A stretch of 38,334 nucleotides of DNA. Source: Spirosoma fluviale (GTDB lineage: Bacteria; Bacteroidota; Bacteroidia; Cytophagales; Spirosomataceae). The notes under the pieces were generated by a model, which had not been told where the DNA came from, did not search any database, and saw nothing but the letters and a program-made list of their open reading frames with translations. The stretch is from the NCBI GenBank assembly GCA_945906795.1, contig CAMDRO010000021.1, forward strand, positions 1-38,334. The letters run 5' to 3'. The number at the start of each line of letters is the position of its first letter. The first letter of the stretch is position 1. A program made the translations under genes and the position numbers. Shown piece after piece: positions 8,627 to 16,432 of the stretch.

Positions 8627-9955
8627 TTATACAAAACGACCTAATAAATTTTCCAAATATTCTTGTTTGCCCGAGATCATGGCCGGTTCTCCTAGCCCAA
8701 CAGCTATTTGATATAAGTCCTCTAATTTCAGCTTACCCGCTTCATAATCTGCTCCTTTACCTGAGTCAAAACTAGCATAACGAGCTGTTTTTAATTGGTC
8801 CATTTCACCATGTTTGGTTAATTTATCCGCAATAATCAAAGCTCTTGCAATCGTATCCATCCCGCCAATATGTGCATAAAACAAATCCGCTGCGTCTGTA
8901 GAATTTCGACGACGTTTGGCATCAAAATTAATCCCACCACCGCCTAATCCACCTTGCTTTAAAATAATGGCCATCGCCTCTGCCCATTCATAAATATCGG
9001 TGGGGAACTGATCGGTATCCCAACCATTTTGATAATCACCCCGATTTGCGTCAATCGAAGCCAGCATTCCCGCATCAGAAGCCACTTGGCATTCATGCGC
9101 AAAAGTATGCCCCGCCAAGGTAGCGTGATTAACCTCTAAATTCAAACCAAATTCCGAAAGCAAATTAAACTCCCTTAAAAATCCAATCACGGTCGCCGCA
9201 TCATAATCATATTGATGCTTAGTCGGCTCGCAAGGCTTAGGCTCAATAAAAAACTTACCCTTAAACCCATTTTTTCTAGCATATTCCACACAGGTATGAA
9301 GCATTTGAGCAAAATGCTCACGCTCACGTTTCATGTCTGTATTTAACAAAGTCATATAGCCTTCTCTACCTCCCCAAAAAACATATCCATCACCGCCTAA
9401 TTTGATTGTTGCATCGATCGCCCCTTTTAATTGGGCCCCCGCATGTGCAACAACCTCAAAATTAGGATTGGTTGACGCCCCATTCATGTAACGCTCGTTC
9501 GAAAATAAATTAGCCGTACCCCACAATAATTTCACTCCCGATTCTGCTTGTTTTTTAGCAAAAATATCGGATATAAATTCTACTCGGCTAGTAAATTCCT
9601 TAGGGTCATTGCTATGATCGATCGCATCCATATCGTGGAAACAATAAAAGGGAGCCCCAATTTTCGTAATAAATTCAAAAGCCGCATCTGCTTTATCAGA
9701 GGCTCTTTGACGCACATCGCTAGCTGTATCCCATGGATAATGATGCGTACCTGGACCAAATGGATCAGCCCCATTTCCACAAAACGAATGCCAATACGCA
9801 ATGGCAAAACGTAAATGCTCCTTCATGCTTTTTCCGGCAATGATCCTATTTTCATCGTAATAACGAAATGCAAGTGGATTGTCCGATTCCGCACCTTCAA
9901 ATTTAATTTGACCAATGCCTTTGAAATATTCCTTTTGACCTAATATAATACCCAT
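8627..9955 (-). CDS. xylA: Xylose isomerase
   Basis: It interconverts D-xylose and D-xylulose in the cytoplasm with two divalent metal ions. The 442-residue protein, the normal length for the class II family, carries FHDMDAI (catalytic His region), [44 protein letters not shown] and [11 protein letters not shown]. All expected metal-binding and substrate-binding residues are seen. A longer in-frame start exists at 10009, but its extra 18 residues do not resemble the family. ATG 9955 gives [21 protein letters not shown], the usual beginning. No xylulokinase gene is present. The downstream partner is the GH106 enzyme, so the operon may serve use of mixed plant glycans. Confidence 0.96.
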   Translation of the reverse strand: MGIILGQKEYFKGIGQIKFEGAESDNPLAFRYYDENRIIAGKSMKEHLRFAIAYWHSFCGNGADPFGPGTHHYPWDTASDVRQRASDKADAAFEFITKIGAPFYCFHDMDAIDHSNDPKEFTSRVEFISDIFAKKQAESGVKLLWGTANLFSNERYMNGASTNPNFEVVAHAGAQLKGAIDATIKLGGDGYVFWGGREGYMTLLNTDMKREREHFAQMLHTCVEYARKNGFKGKFFIEPKPCEPTKHQYDYDAATVIGFLREFNLLSEFGLNLEVNHATLAGHTFAHECQVASDAGMLASIDANRGDYQNGWDTDQFPTDIYEWAEAMAIILKQGGLGGGGINFDAKRRRNSTDAADLFYAHIGGMDTIARALIIADKLTKHGEMDQLKTARYASFDSGKGADYEAGKLKLEDLYQIAVGLGEPAMISGKQEYLENLLGRFV

Positions 9956-9987
9956 AATGATTAATGCGTTATTGTTATTTGTAATCT

Positions 9988-9995
9988 CAAAACTA
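9988..9995 (-). promoter_or_regulatory. Possible -7 box for xylA (TAGTTTTG)
   Basis: On the minus strand TAGTTTTG fits the Bacteroidota -7 consensus TAnnTTTG, about 32 bases before the chosen xylA start. No TTTG at normal -33 spacing was found, so the call is tentative. Confidence 0.35.
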
Positions 9996-10104
9996 CAAAT
10001 TCTACCCAAAAAAATAACATAACTGGGATCTTTTTAGTGAAGAGAATTTGATATGCTAGGGATCCTTTGAAAATCCAGCGTAAAGGTCGACATAGGATAC
10101 CCAA

Positions 10105-10122
10105 TATTTTTGATTATTTTTG
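10105..10122 (+). promoter_or_regulatory. Two adjacent TATTTTTG boxes before the M1 peptidase gene
   Basis: TATTTTTG occurs at 10105-10112 and again at 10115-10122. Both match TAnnTTTG and lie 22-40 bases before the ATG at 10145. A TTTG at 10066 is too far upstream to be a good -33 partner. AT-rich sequence gives such matches by chance. Confidence 0.3.
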
Positions 10123-10144
10123 AAAACACTATTCACCAAAACCT

Positions 10145-12502
10145 ATGCTAAACAGAATTTTTACCTTAATTTTTATTGTATTATCAGTCTGCCAAATAAA
10201 TGCGCAAGGTCCTTCTGGCCTAACATATAATGCAAACAATCGCTTCGAACAATTAGAGTCTACTTTACCCACGCCCAATTCATATCGAACTGCAAGTGGT
10301 TCACCAGGAAAAGATTATTGGCAACAACGTGCCGATTATGACATTAAAGTGGAGCTAGACGATATCAACCGCAAGATTACGGGTTCCGAAACGATCACCT
10401 ATTTCAATAACTCGCCAGATGAGTTGCCTTACATTTGGATTCAATTGGACCAAAATATTTTCGAAAAAGGAGCTATTAAAAAGACCTCAGCCACGGGAAA
10501 TATCACAAGAGGTATCAGCGCCGGCATGTTTGAGGAATTAACGGATCCAAGAGAATATGGATATAAAATTACAGCGGTTAAGGATATCAAAGGTAATCCA
10601 CTCAAGCACACCATTAATCAAACCATGATGCGCATTGATTTGCCCGTTGCTGTAAAATCAGGTGGCAATATTAGTTTTTCCATTGACTGGAATTATTTGA
10701 TTACTGAGTATTACGGTCGATCAGGTTATGAACTATTTCCTAAAGACGGAAATGCTAATTACTTCATCGCCCATTGGTTTCCACGCCTAGCCGTTTATAA
10801 CGATGTATACGGTTGGCAACATAAACAATTTATGGGCCAAGGAGAGTTTACCTTAAATTTTGGTAATTATAAAGTGGCCATTACCGTGCCTAATGACCAT
10901 GTGGTAGGGGCTTCAGGGGAATTACAAAACTCATCGCAGGTGATGACGGCGACCCAATTAAAACGTTGGGAGCAAGCAAAAACTGCGGTTAGACCTGTAA
11001 TAATCGTGACTCAAGCGGAAGCAGAAAAAGCTGAAAAGAATAAGCCAACAGGTAAAAAAACGTGGATTTACAAAGCTGATAATGTACGTGATTTTGCGTT
11101 TACGAGCTCCCGTAAATTTATTTGGGACGCCATGCAAGTGGATGTAGAAGGTAAGAAAGTATGGGCCATGTCCTACTATTCTAAAGAAGGAAATCCACTT
11201 TGGGAAAAATACTCCACGATGGCAGTTGCACATACCTTAAAGTCATATTCAAAAAGAACGATTGCTTACCCTTATCCGGTGGCTATTTCTTGTCATTCAA
11301 CCTTAGGTGGTGGAATGGAATATCCGATGATATCATTTAATGGGGGCAGACCTGAAACCGATGGAACGTATACGGAAAATACAAAAAATGGGATGATCGG
11401 TGTGATCATTCATGAGGTAGGACACAATTTCTTCCCCATGATTATCAATTCGGATGAGCGCCAATGGTCTTGGATGGATGAGGGTTTAAATACGTTTTGC
11501 CAGTATTTAGCAGAAATGGAATGGGATCGCAACTTCCCTGCCCGCAGAGGAGAGCCACAAGATATTGTTCCTTACATGCGTTTAGATGCCAAAAACCAAG
11601 TGCCTATCATGGCCAACTCGGAAAACATTATGGATTTTGGGAACAACGCTTACGCAAAGCCCGCGACAGCCTTAAATATCCTTCGTGAGACAGTTATGGG
11701 AAGAGAATTATTTGACTATGCCTTCAAAGAATATGCGCGCAGATGGGCGTTCAAGCAACCATATCCAGCCGATTTCTTTAGGACTTTAGAAGATGCCTCT
11801 GGGGTTGACTTAGATTGGTTTTGGAAAGGTTGGTTTTATGGCACCGAGCCGGTAAACCAATCCATCGAGACCGTTGAGTGGTTTGGCATAGACACCCAAG
11901 ATCCAGTAACTAAAAAAGCGGGCGATAAAGAAGAGGCTCAAGCTAAGCGTCAAACCATTTCAAGTATTCGAAATAAAACCGACATTAAATCCACGGTCGT
12001 AGAGGAGAATCCGGACCTTACTGATTTCTATAATACCTATGATCGTTTTGCACCCACGGATGCCGACAAGAAAAAGTACCAAGATTATATAGCTTCTTTA
12101 AACGAAGATGAAAAAAAACTGGTCGCGCAAGGGAAGAATTTTTACGTGGTTAATTTCAAAAATAAGGGAGGTTTGCCCATGCCAGTGATCATTAAATTAA
12201 ATTATGAAGATGGTACTGAAGAGGTCATGAGATTTCCAGCTGAAGTGTGGCGATTGAATGATGTAGAAGCGAGAAAAGTAATTCCGACTAGTAAAAAAGT
12301 GGTCAAGTGGACCTTGGATCCTTATTATGAAATTGCCGATATCGACACCGATGACAATGCTTTCCCACGGGAACCGGCTAAACCGACTAAAGTTCAATTA
12401 TTTAAAATGCAAAGGAGATCCTATTCGATTGATGGCAATCCCATGCAAGATGCGAAAAAAGCTAAAGAAGCGGCTGGAGCGGTAACTGGTTCAAAGGATT
12501 AA
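10145..12502 (+). CDS. Secreted M1-family zinc metallopeptidase
   Basis: A 785-residue exported aminopeptidase-like enzyme. Residues 1-21 form a signal peptide ending INAQ. The zinc site is HEVGH at 423-427 with the third ligand Glu446 in WMDEGLNTF, separated by the 18 residues typical of M1 gluzincins. The upstream GGGMEYP replaces the common GxMEN exopeptidase motif, with Tyr in place of Asn. The N-terminal region (about 60-260) is the beta-sheet domain that precedes the catalytic domain in M1 enzymes. The C-terminal 200 residues are beta-rich and charged. It likely degrades peptides in the periplasm or outside the cell. It is a single-gene unit that ends at a strong bidirectional terminator. 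Confidence 0.92.
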   Translation: MLNRIFTLIFIVLSVCQINAQGPSGLTYNANNRFEQLESTLPTPNSYRTASGSPGKDYWQQRADYDIKVELDDINRKITGSETITYFNNSPDELPYIWIQLDQNIFEKGAIKKTSATGNITRGISAGMFEELTDPREYGYKITAVKDIKGNPLKHTINQTMMRIDLPVAVKSGGNISFSIDWNYLITEYYGRSGYELFPKDGNANYFIAHWFPRLAVYNDVYGWQHKQFMGQGEFTLNFGNYKVAITVPNDHVVGASGELQNSSQVMTATQLKRWEQAKTAVRPVIIVTQAEAEKAEKNKPTGKKTWIYKADNVRDFAFTSSRKFIWDAMQVDVEGKKVWAMSYYSKEGNPLWEKYSTMAVAHTLKSYSKRTIAYPYPVAISCHSTLGGGMEYPMISFNGGRPETDGTYTENTKNGMIGVIIHEVGHNFFPMIINSDERQWSWMDEGLNTFCQYLAEMEWDRNFPARRGEPQDIVPYMRLDAKNQVPIMANSENIMDFGNNAYAKPATALNILRETVMGRELFDYAFKEYARRWAFKQPYPADFFRTLEDASGVDLDWFWKGWFYGTEPVNQSIETVEWFGIDTQDPVTKKAGDKEEAQAKRQTISSIRNKTDIKSTVVEENPDLTDFYNTYDRFAPTDADKKKYQDYIASLNEDEKKLVAQGKNFYVVNFKNKGGLPMPVIIKLNYEDGTEEVMRFPAEVWRLNDVEARKVIPTSKKVVKWTLDPYYEIADIDTDDNAFPREPAKPTKVQLFKMQRRSYSIDGNPMQDAKKAKEAAGAVTGSKD

Positions 12503-12519
12503 AAATAAGCATGCATGTT

Positions 12520-12556
12520 AAAAGCGTCTGAAATGGTATCCATTTCAGACGCTTTT
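12520..12556. terminator. Strong bidirectional terminator between convergent genes
   Basis: A perfect 17-base inverted repeat (AAAAGCGTCTGAAATGG / its complement) with loop TAT, flanked by a T-run on the + strand and by A-residues on the left side. It sits between the M1 peptidase stop (12502) and the TauE/SafE stop (12561), so it can end transcripts from both directions. Confidence 0.92.
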
Positions 12557-12560
12557 TTAT

Positions 12561-13310
12561 TTATACAAACCAAAGTTTTAGAGATGCAATCACTAAAACC
12601 AAAGCTAAAATCCACTTTACTTTTTGATTGGAGGCTATTTTTGAGCCCCAAATGGCCCCGATGAATCCGCCGATTAATGAGGCGATCAGCCAATACATCA
12701 TTTGAGATTGGTCGAGCGGAATCCAAGTTTTTAGGCCTGCTAAGCCTGCGACTGAATTGACAAAGATAAATAAAGCAGATATGGCCGCGGCTTCTTTAAT
12801 GCTAGACCAACGAAACAGCAATAATAGCGGGCTTAAAATGATTCCCCCACCTATGCCAATCATGCCGGATAATAATCCGATGATTCCTCCGATGAGAACC
12901 CCTATAAAAGGATTCAAGGTATTAGACTTTTCTTCCTTCAGTTGCCAAACCATTCGAATCACCGCCATCAACAAACAAAAACCTAATATCTGTTTGTAGG
13001 TAGAATCGGTCAAAGGAATCTTTGCCCCAAAAAAAGCCGCCGGAATTGAACCTAAAGCAAAAGGCCAAAAAAGCTTCCATCTAAAAAAGCCTTGGCGAAA
13101 AAAAGCGATAAAAGACATGAGGGAAACCCCTAGATTTAAGAGCAATGCGGTCTGTTTCATCATGGGAGGCGCGATGGCAAAAATGGCCATCACGGCTAAA
13201 TAACCACTTGCCCCTCCATGTCCAACCGAAGCATACAAAAAAGCCATAATGGCTAATAAAAGAATTAAAGACTCGGATTGGAATGCAAAATCAAACAATA
13301 ATGGGAACAT
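12561..13310 (-). CDS. TauE/SafE-family membrane transporter
   Basis: A 249-residue inner-membrane protein with about seven to eight hydrophobic helices arranged as two similar halves. The first half holds YASVGHGGASGYLAVMA and the second GLLSGMIGIGGGIILSPLLL. These are the duplicated glycine-rich motifs of the TauE/SafE (formerly DUF81) family. Members export sulfite, sulfoacetate or other small organic anions; the substrate cannot be read from the sequence. The start is 6 bases after the crtB stop, so it is the last gene of the carotenoid operon and ends at the strong hairpin at 12520-12556. A link to carotenoid metabolism is not obvious. Confidence 0.88.
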   Translation of the reverse strand: MFPLLFDFAFQSESLILLLAIMAFLYASVGHGGASGYLAVMAIFAIAPPMMKQTALLLNLGVSLMSFIAFFRQGFFRWKLFWPFALGSIPAAFFGAKIPLTDSTYKQILGFCLLMAVIRMVWQLKEEKSNTLNPFIGVLIGGIIGLLSGMIGIGGGIILSPLLLLFRWSSIKEAAAISALFIFVNSVAGLAGLKTWIPLDQSQMMYWLIASLIGGFIGAIWGSKIASNQKVKWILALVLVIASLKLWFV

Positions 13311-13316
13311 ATTTTA

Positions 13317-14135
13317 TTATTTACGAAACATTAATTTGACATAAATATAAAATTTTTCCCAGTCAGGAACGCGAATTCTTTCTTCTTTGATTCTTGCGGC
13401 AGGTAAAGCTTTAATTTTTTCAAATAAACGAATGTAGTATTCAAAGGCGAGTAAAACGCCTTTTTGAGCCACTGGAGGCAAGCCATGAATTCCTCGTAAA
13501 CCGGCATCAAAATCCAATTGGATATCTTGCTCAATTTCTTTTTTTTGTTGGTCCGTAAACGTATTAAAATCAATGTTTGGGAAATATACTCGGCCCCGCT
13601 CCTCATAATCTGAACGAATGTCCCGAAGGAAATTAATTTTTTGAAAGGCCGAACCTAAGGCACAGGCATCTGATTTCAGCGACTCATATTCTGTAGGATT
13701 GCTAGCGCAAAAAACACGCAAGCACATTAAACCCACCACCTCGGCAGATCCATAAATATATCGTTTATACTCCTGCGGATTGTACTCTGTTTCCGTTAAA
13801 TCCATTTCCATGGAATACAAAAACGCCTCGATCAAATCGTGCTCCATGCTGAATTCATTGACCGCCCATTGGAATGAATGCAAAATGGGATTTAGACTAA
13901 TTTTCTCCTCGATGGCTCGGTAGGTATCCGCTTTAAATCGGGCCAATAATTCCCTTTTATCATGTGTGTGAAAAGTATCCACAATCTCGTCGGCCAGTCG
14001 CACAAAGCCGTAAATGGCGTAAATAGCATCATGAACTTCCGTGTCTAAAGTCCGAATTCCCATAGAAAAGGACGTAGAGTAGGCTCGGGTTAATAATTTA
14101 CTGGAAGCAAGCGATACTTTTAAATATAAATCCAT
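13317..14135 (-). CDS. crtB: Phytoene synthase
   Basis: It joins two geranylgeranyl diphosphates into phytoene, the first committed carotenoid step. The 272-residue protein has the two Asp-rich motifs of squalene/phytoene synthases: DEIVD at 49-53 and RDIRSDYEERGRVYFP at 171-186, the latter also being the family signature. GSAFQKINFLRDI precedes the second motif. The gene lies 5 bases after the crtI stop and 6 bases before the TauE/SafE start. A squalene or diapophytoene synthase role is less likely because a phytoene desaturase is its neighbour. Confidence 0.95.
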   Translation of the reverse strand: MDLYLKVSLASSKLLTRAYSTSFSMGIRTLDTEVHDAIYAIYGFVRLADEIVDTFHTHDKRELLARFKADTYRAIEEKISLNPILHSFQWAVNEFSMEHDLIEAFLYSMEMDLTETEYNPQEYKRYIYGSAEVVGLMCLRVFCASNPTEYESLKSDACALGSAFQKINFLRDIRSDYEERGRVYFPNIDFNTFTDQQKKEIEQDIQLDFDAGLRGIHGLPPVAQKGVLLAFEYYIRLFEKIKALPAARIKEERIRVPDWEKFYIYVKLMFRK

Positions 14136-14140
14136 ATGCG

Positions 14141-15616
14141 CTAATTTAATTCTTTATGTACTTCGGAGGCAACGACCAATCCTGAAATGAGCGAGGGAGG
14201 AACCCCAGGTCCAGGAACGGTCAACTGGCCCGTGTAATATAAATTTTTTAGATTTTTATTTTTCAACGAGGGCTTCAAAATCGCTGTTTGCATTAAGGTA
14301 TTGGCCAATCCGTAGGCATTTCCCTTAAAAGCGTGGTAATCATTTTTAAAATCTTTGTGTGCATAAGAGCGTTTGTAGACGATCGAATCACGAATGGTGA
14401 CTCCACAATATTCCTCCAAGCGATCCATCAATTGAACAAAATATTTTTCTCTTGTCTCTTCATTATCCACTAAATCCGGTGCCACAGGAATTAATAAAAA
14501 TATATTTTCGCAACCATCAGGAGCGACGGAGGGATCCGTCACTGAAGGAGCTGAAACATAAAACAAAGGGTCGGAAGGCCATTGAGGATCCGTATAAATC
14601 TCGTGGGAATGAATTTTAAAATCGCGGTCAAAAAATAAATTATGATGTTTTAATCGAGGTATGCGTTTAGAAATACCCAAATAAAACAATAAAGAAGAGG
14701 GCGCCATAACCCTTTTATCCCAATATTGCTCATCATAATTGCGGTAAGATTCGCCCAAAATTTCTTCTACATGGTGGTAATCGGCGCTTGCCACCACGGC
14801 ATCGGCTTCATGAAAATCTGATTTGGTATGAAGCCCTTTGACCCGAGAGCCTTCCATGTTAAATGAACTTACTTCCGAATTATAGGTGATTTTAACTCCT
14901 TTTTCCTCTGCTAATGAAACCATGCCTTTGACGATTAAATGCATTCCTCCCATCGGGTACCAAGTTCCTAATTTGATTTCGGCAAAATTCATTAAGCTAT
15001 ACATCGCTGGGGTGTTTTGCGAAATAGCGCCTAAAAATAAAATGGGAAATTCCATTAATTTCAAAAGCGTAGGCGATTTGAAAAATTTTCTGATGTGGGT
15101 GTAGAAAGATTGAAAAACGTCCAACCTTACTACATCGACCAACAAACCAAGGCTTAAGAATTCAGTTATTTTACGCGAGGGTTTCCAAACAAACTTCTGA
15201 ATGCCAACCTTATACTTGTAGGAAGCCTGGTCTAAAAATTGGTCCAGTGAATGAGCCGCACCCTTTTCAAAAGTTTCAAAAAGATCACGTAATTCGGCAT
15301 AGTTTGCGGGTAAATCGATTACCTCGTCTTTGGACAAGATAACAGCGTATGATGGATCAAGTCGAATTAAATCATAATAATCCGATGGTTTCTTTCCAAA
15401 TCGAGCAAAATACGTTTCGAAAACATCGGGCATCCAGTACCAACTAGGCCCCATGTCGAACGTAAATCCTTTTTCAGAAAATACGCGTGCGCGGCCACCC
15501 GCCATTTCATTTTTTTCTAAAATTTCAACTTGATAGCCTAAATCAGCTAAGGCGGTGGCGGTAGATAGTCCGGAAAATCCGGCGCCAATAACAATAATTT
15601 TTTTGTTTTTATTCAT
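14141..15616 (-). CDS. crtI: Phytoene desaturase (CrtI type)
   Basis: This FAD-dependent enzyme desaturates phytoene toward lycopene or a related product. The N-terminus has the dinucleotide-binding motif VIGAGFSGLSTATAL, then EKNEMAGGRA and FDMGPSWYWMPD, all characteristic of CrtI enzymes. The C-terminus carries LYYTGQLTVPGPGVPPSLIS, the FAD-contact segment. I chose ATG 15616, giving MNKNKKIIVIGAG. The longer frame needs a TTG at 15634 and overlaps a promoter-like box. The product is about 491 residues, the usual size. It is the first gene of crtI-crtB-TauE. Which desaturation state it makes cannot be told from sequence. Confidence 0.94.
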   Translation of the reverse strand: MNKNKKIIVIGAGFSGLSTATALADLGYQVEILEKNEMAGGRARVFSEKGFTFDMGPSWYWMPDVFETYFARFGKKPSDYYDLIRLDPSYAVILSKDEVIDLPANYAELRDLFETFEKGAAHSLDQFLDQASYKYKVGIQKFVWKPSRKITEFLSLGLLVDVVRLDVFQSFYTHIRKFFKSPTLLKLMEFPILFLGAISQNTPAMYSLMNFAEIKLGTWYPMGGMHLIVKGMVSLAEEKGVKITYNSEVSSFNMEGSRVKGLHTKSDFHEADAVVASADYHHVEEILGESYRNYDEQYWDKRVMAPSSLLFYLGISKRIPRLKHHNLFFDRDFKIHSHEIYTDPQWPSDPLFYVSAPSVTDPSVAPDGCENIFLLIPVAPDLVDNEETREKYFVQLMDRLEEYCGVTIRDSIVYKRSYAHKDFKNDYHAFKGNAYGLANTLMQTAILKPSLKNKNLKNLYYTGQLTVPGPGVPPSLISGLVVASEVHKELN

Positions 15617-15631
15617 CAAAAAAGGATTAGA

Positions 15632-15639
15632 CAAATATA
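15632..15639 (-). promoter_or_regulatory. Possible -7 box for the crt operon (TATATTTG)
   Basis: TATATTTG on the minus strand fits TAnnTTTG and lies between the sigma-gene terminator and crtI. It would give a very short leader of about 10 bases before ATG 15616. No good -33 partner was seen. Confidence 0.35.
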
Positions 15640-15670
15640 TAAAATTTAGCGTTTGGATTTTGATATAAAG

Positions 15671-15697
15671 AAAAAGTCAGATAAAATCTGACTTTTT
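15671..15697 (-). terminator. Terminator of the ECF sigma gene
   Basis: A perfect 12-base inverted repeat (AAAAAGTCAGAT / ATCTGACTTTTT) with a 3-base loop, followed on the minus strand by a T-rich tail. It lies 36 bases after the sigma factor stop and separates that gene from crtI. The crt operon should therefore have its own promoter. Confidence 0.85.
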
Positions 15698-15733
15698 ACA
15701 CTTATAATCTGTTAACCAAAAAACTATAAAAAT

Positions 15734-16237
15734 CTATGCATACATTTTGAGCGAACTCTTTAATGTTTTTCTAGCAATGTGAATTCGATTTTTGACTGTG
15801 CCAATCGGCAAATCTAACTCTTCAGCGATTTCATGGTATTTAAAACCCTTGAAATACATTAAAAAAGGAACCCTATATATTTCTTCTGTCAGGCTAAGCG
15901 CCTTATCTATATCTTCTCGGATAAAAAGGTTGTTGGCATTATTTTCTTGCAAAGAATCACTCGAATTGATGAAATGTAAATTCTCTGTGGTATCAATGAA
16001 CGTATTTCTACGAACCATACGTTGGTATTGTGTGATAAACGTATTTTTCATGATAGTAAATAACCATGCTTTCAGATTTGTCCCATCTGAATACTTGTCA
16101 CGATTGGTATAGGCTTTAACTAAAGTATCCTGCACCAAATCGTTTGCGTCGTCTGAATCTCTAGTCAAACGCAAGGCAAATGGCTTTAAAAACTTAGAAA
16201 AATTACCTACTTGGTAAGAAAATTCTAGAGCCGTCAT
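15734..16237 (-). CDS. ECF-type RNA polymerase sigma factor
   Basis: A 167-residue sigma-70-family factor with only regions 2 and 4. Region 2 shows DANDLVQDTLVKAY and the melting/-10 recognition segment LKAWLFTIMKNTFI. Region 4 ends in a helix-turn-helix, YHEIAEELDLPIGTVKNRIHIARKTL. The linker (about 80-105) is polar. There is no anti-sigma gene next to it on either side. A strong hairpin follows and its own promoter lies just upstream, so it is monocistronic. Its position directly before the carotenoid operon makes control of crt genes a reasonable guess, but Bacteroidota carry many such factors and location alone is weak evidence. Confidence 0.92.
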   Translation of the reverse strand: MTALEFSYQVGNFSKFLKPFALRLTRDSDDANDLVQDTLVKAYTNRDKYSDGTNLKAWLFTIMKNTFITQYQRMVRRNTFIDTTENLHFINSSDSLQENNANNLFIREDIDKALSLTEEIYRVPFLMYFKGFKYHEIAEELDLPIGTVKNRIHIARKTLKSSLKMYA

Positions 16238-16262
16238 ATTTTTTATTTGTTGTTTTGTTTAA

Positions 16263-16291
16263 CAAATATATTAAAAGTTTAAACAAAACAA
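16263..16291 (-). promoter_or_regulatory. Bacteroidota-type promoter for the ECF sigma gene
   Basis: On the minus strand TTG (16291-16289), an 18-base spacer and TATATTTG (16270-16263) match the TTG-N17-23-TAnnTTTG housekeeping promoter pattern. The box ends 25 bases before the sigma start, so the leader would be short. This is the best promoter match in the window. Confidence 0.5.
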
Positions 16292-16432
16292 TTTAATTAA
16301 TAAAAAAAAATTTCTACCTATTTAAATCATTAAACACCGTAATTGTTCGATAAATCCTTTTGCCGTTAATTATTGAGCTTTTTTGATACATTATACTTAT
16401 TTTTACTGGCTTATTTAATCGTATTTTTTTTC

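Noticed and set aside
9956..10009. Longer xylA start
   Set aside because: The extra 18 residues lack similarity to the family start and would cover the likely promoter box.
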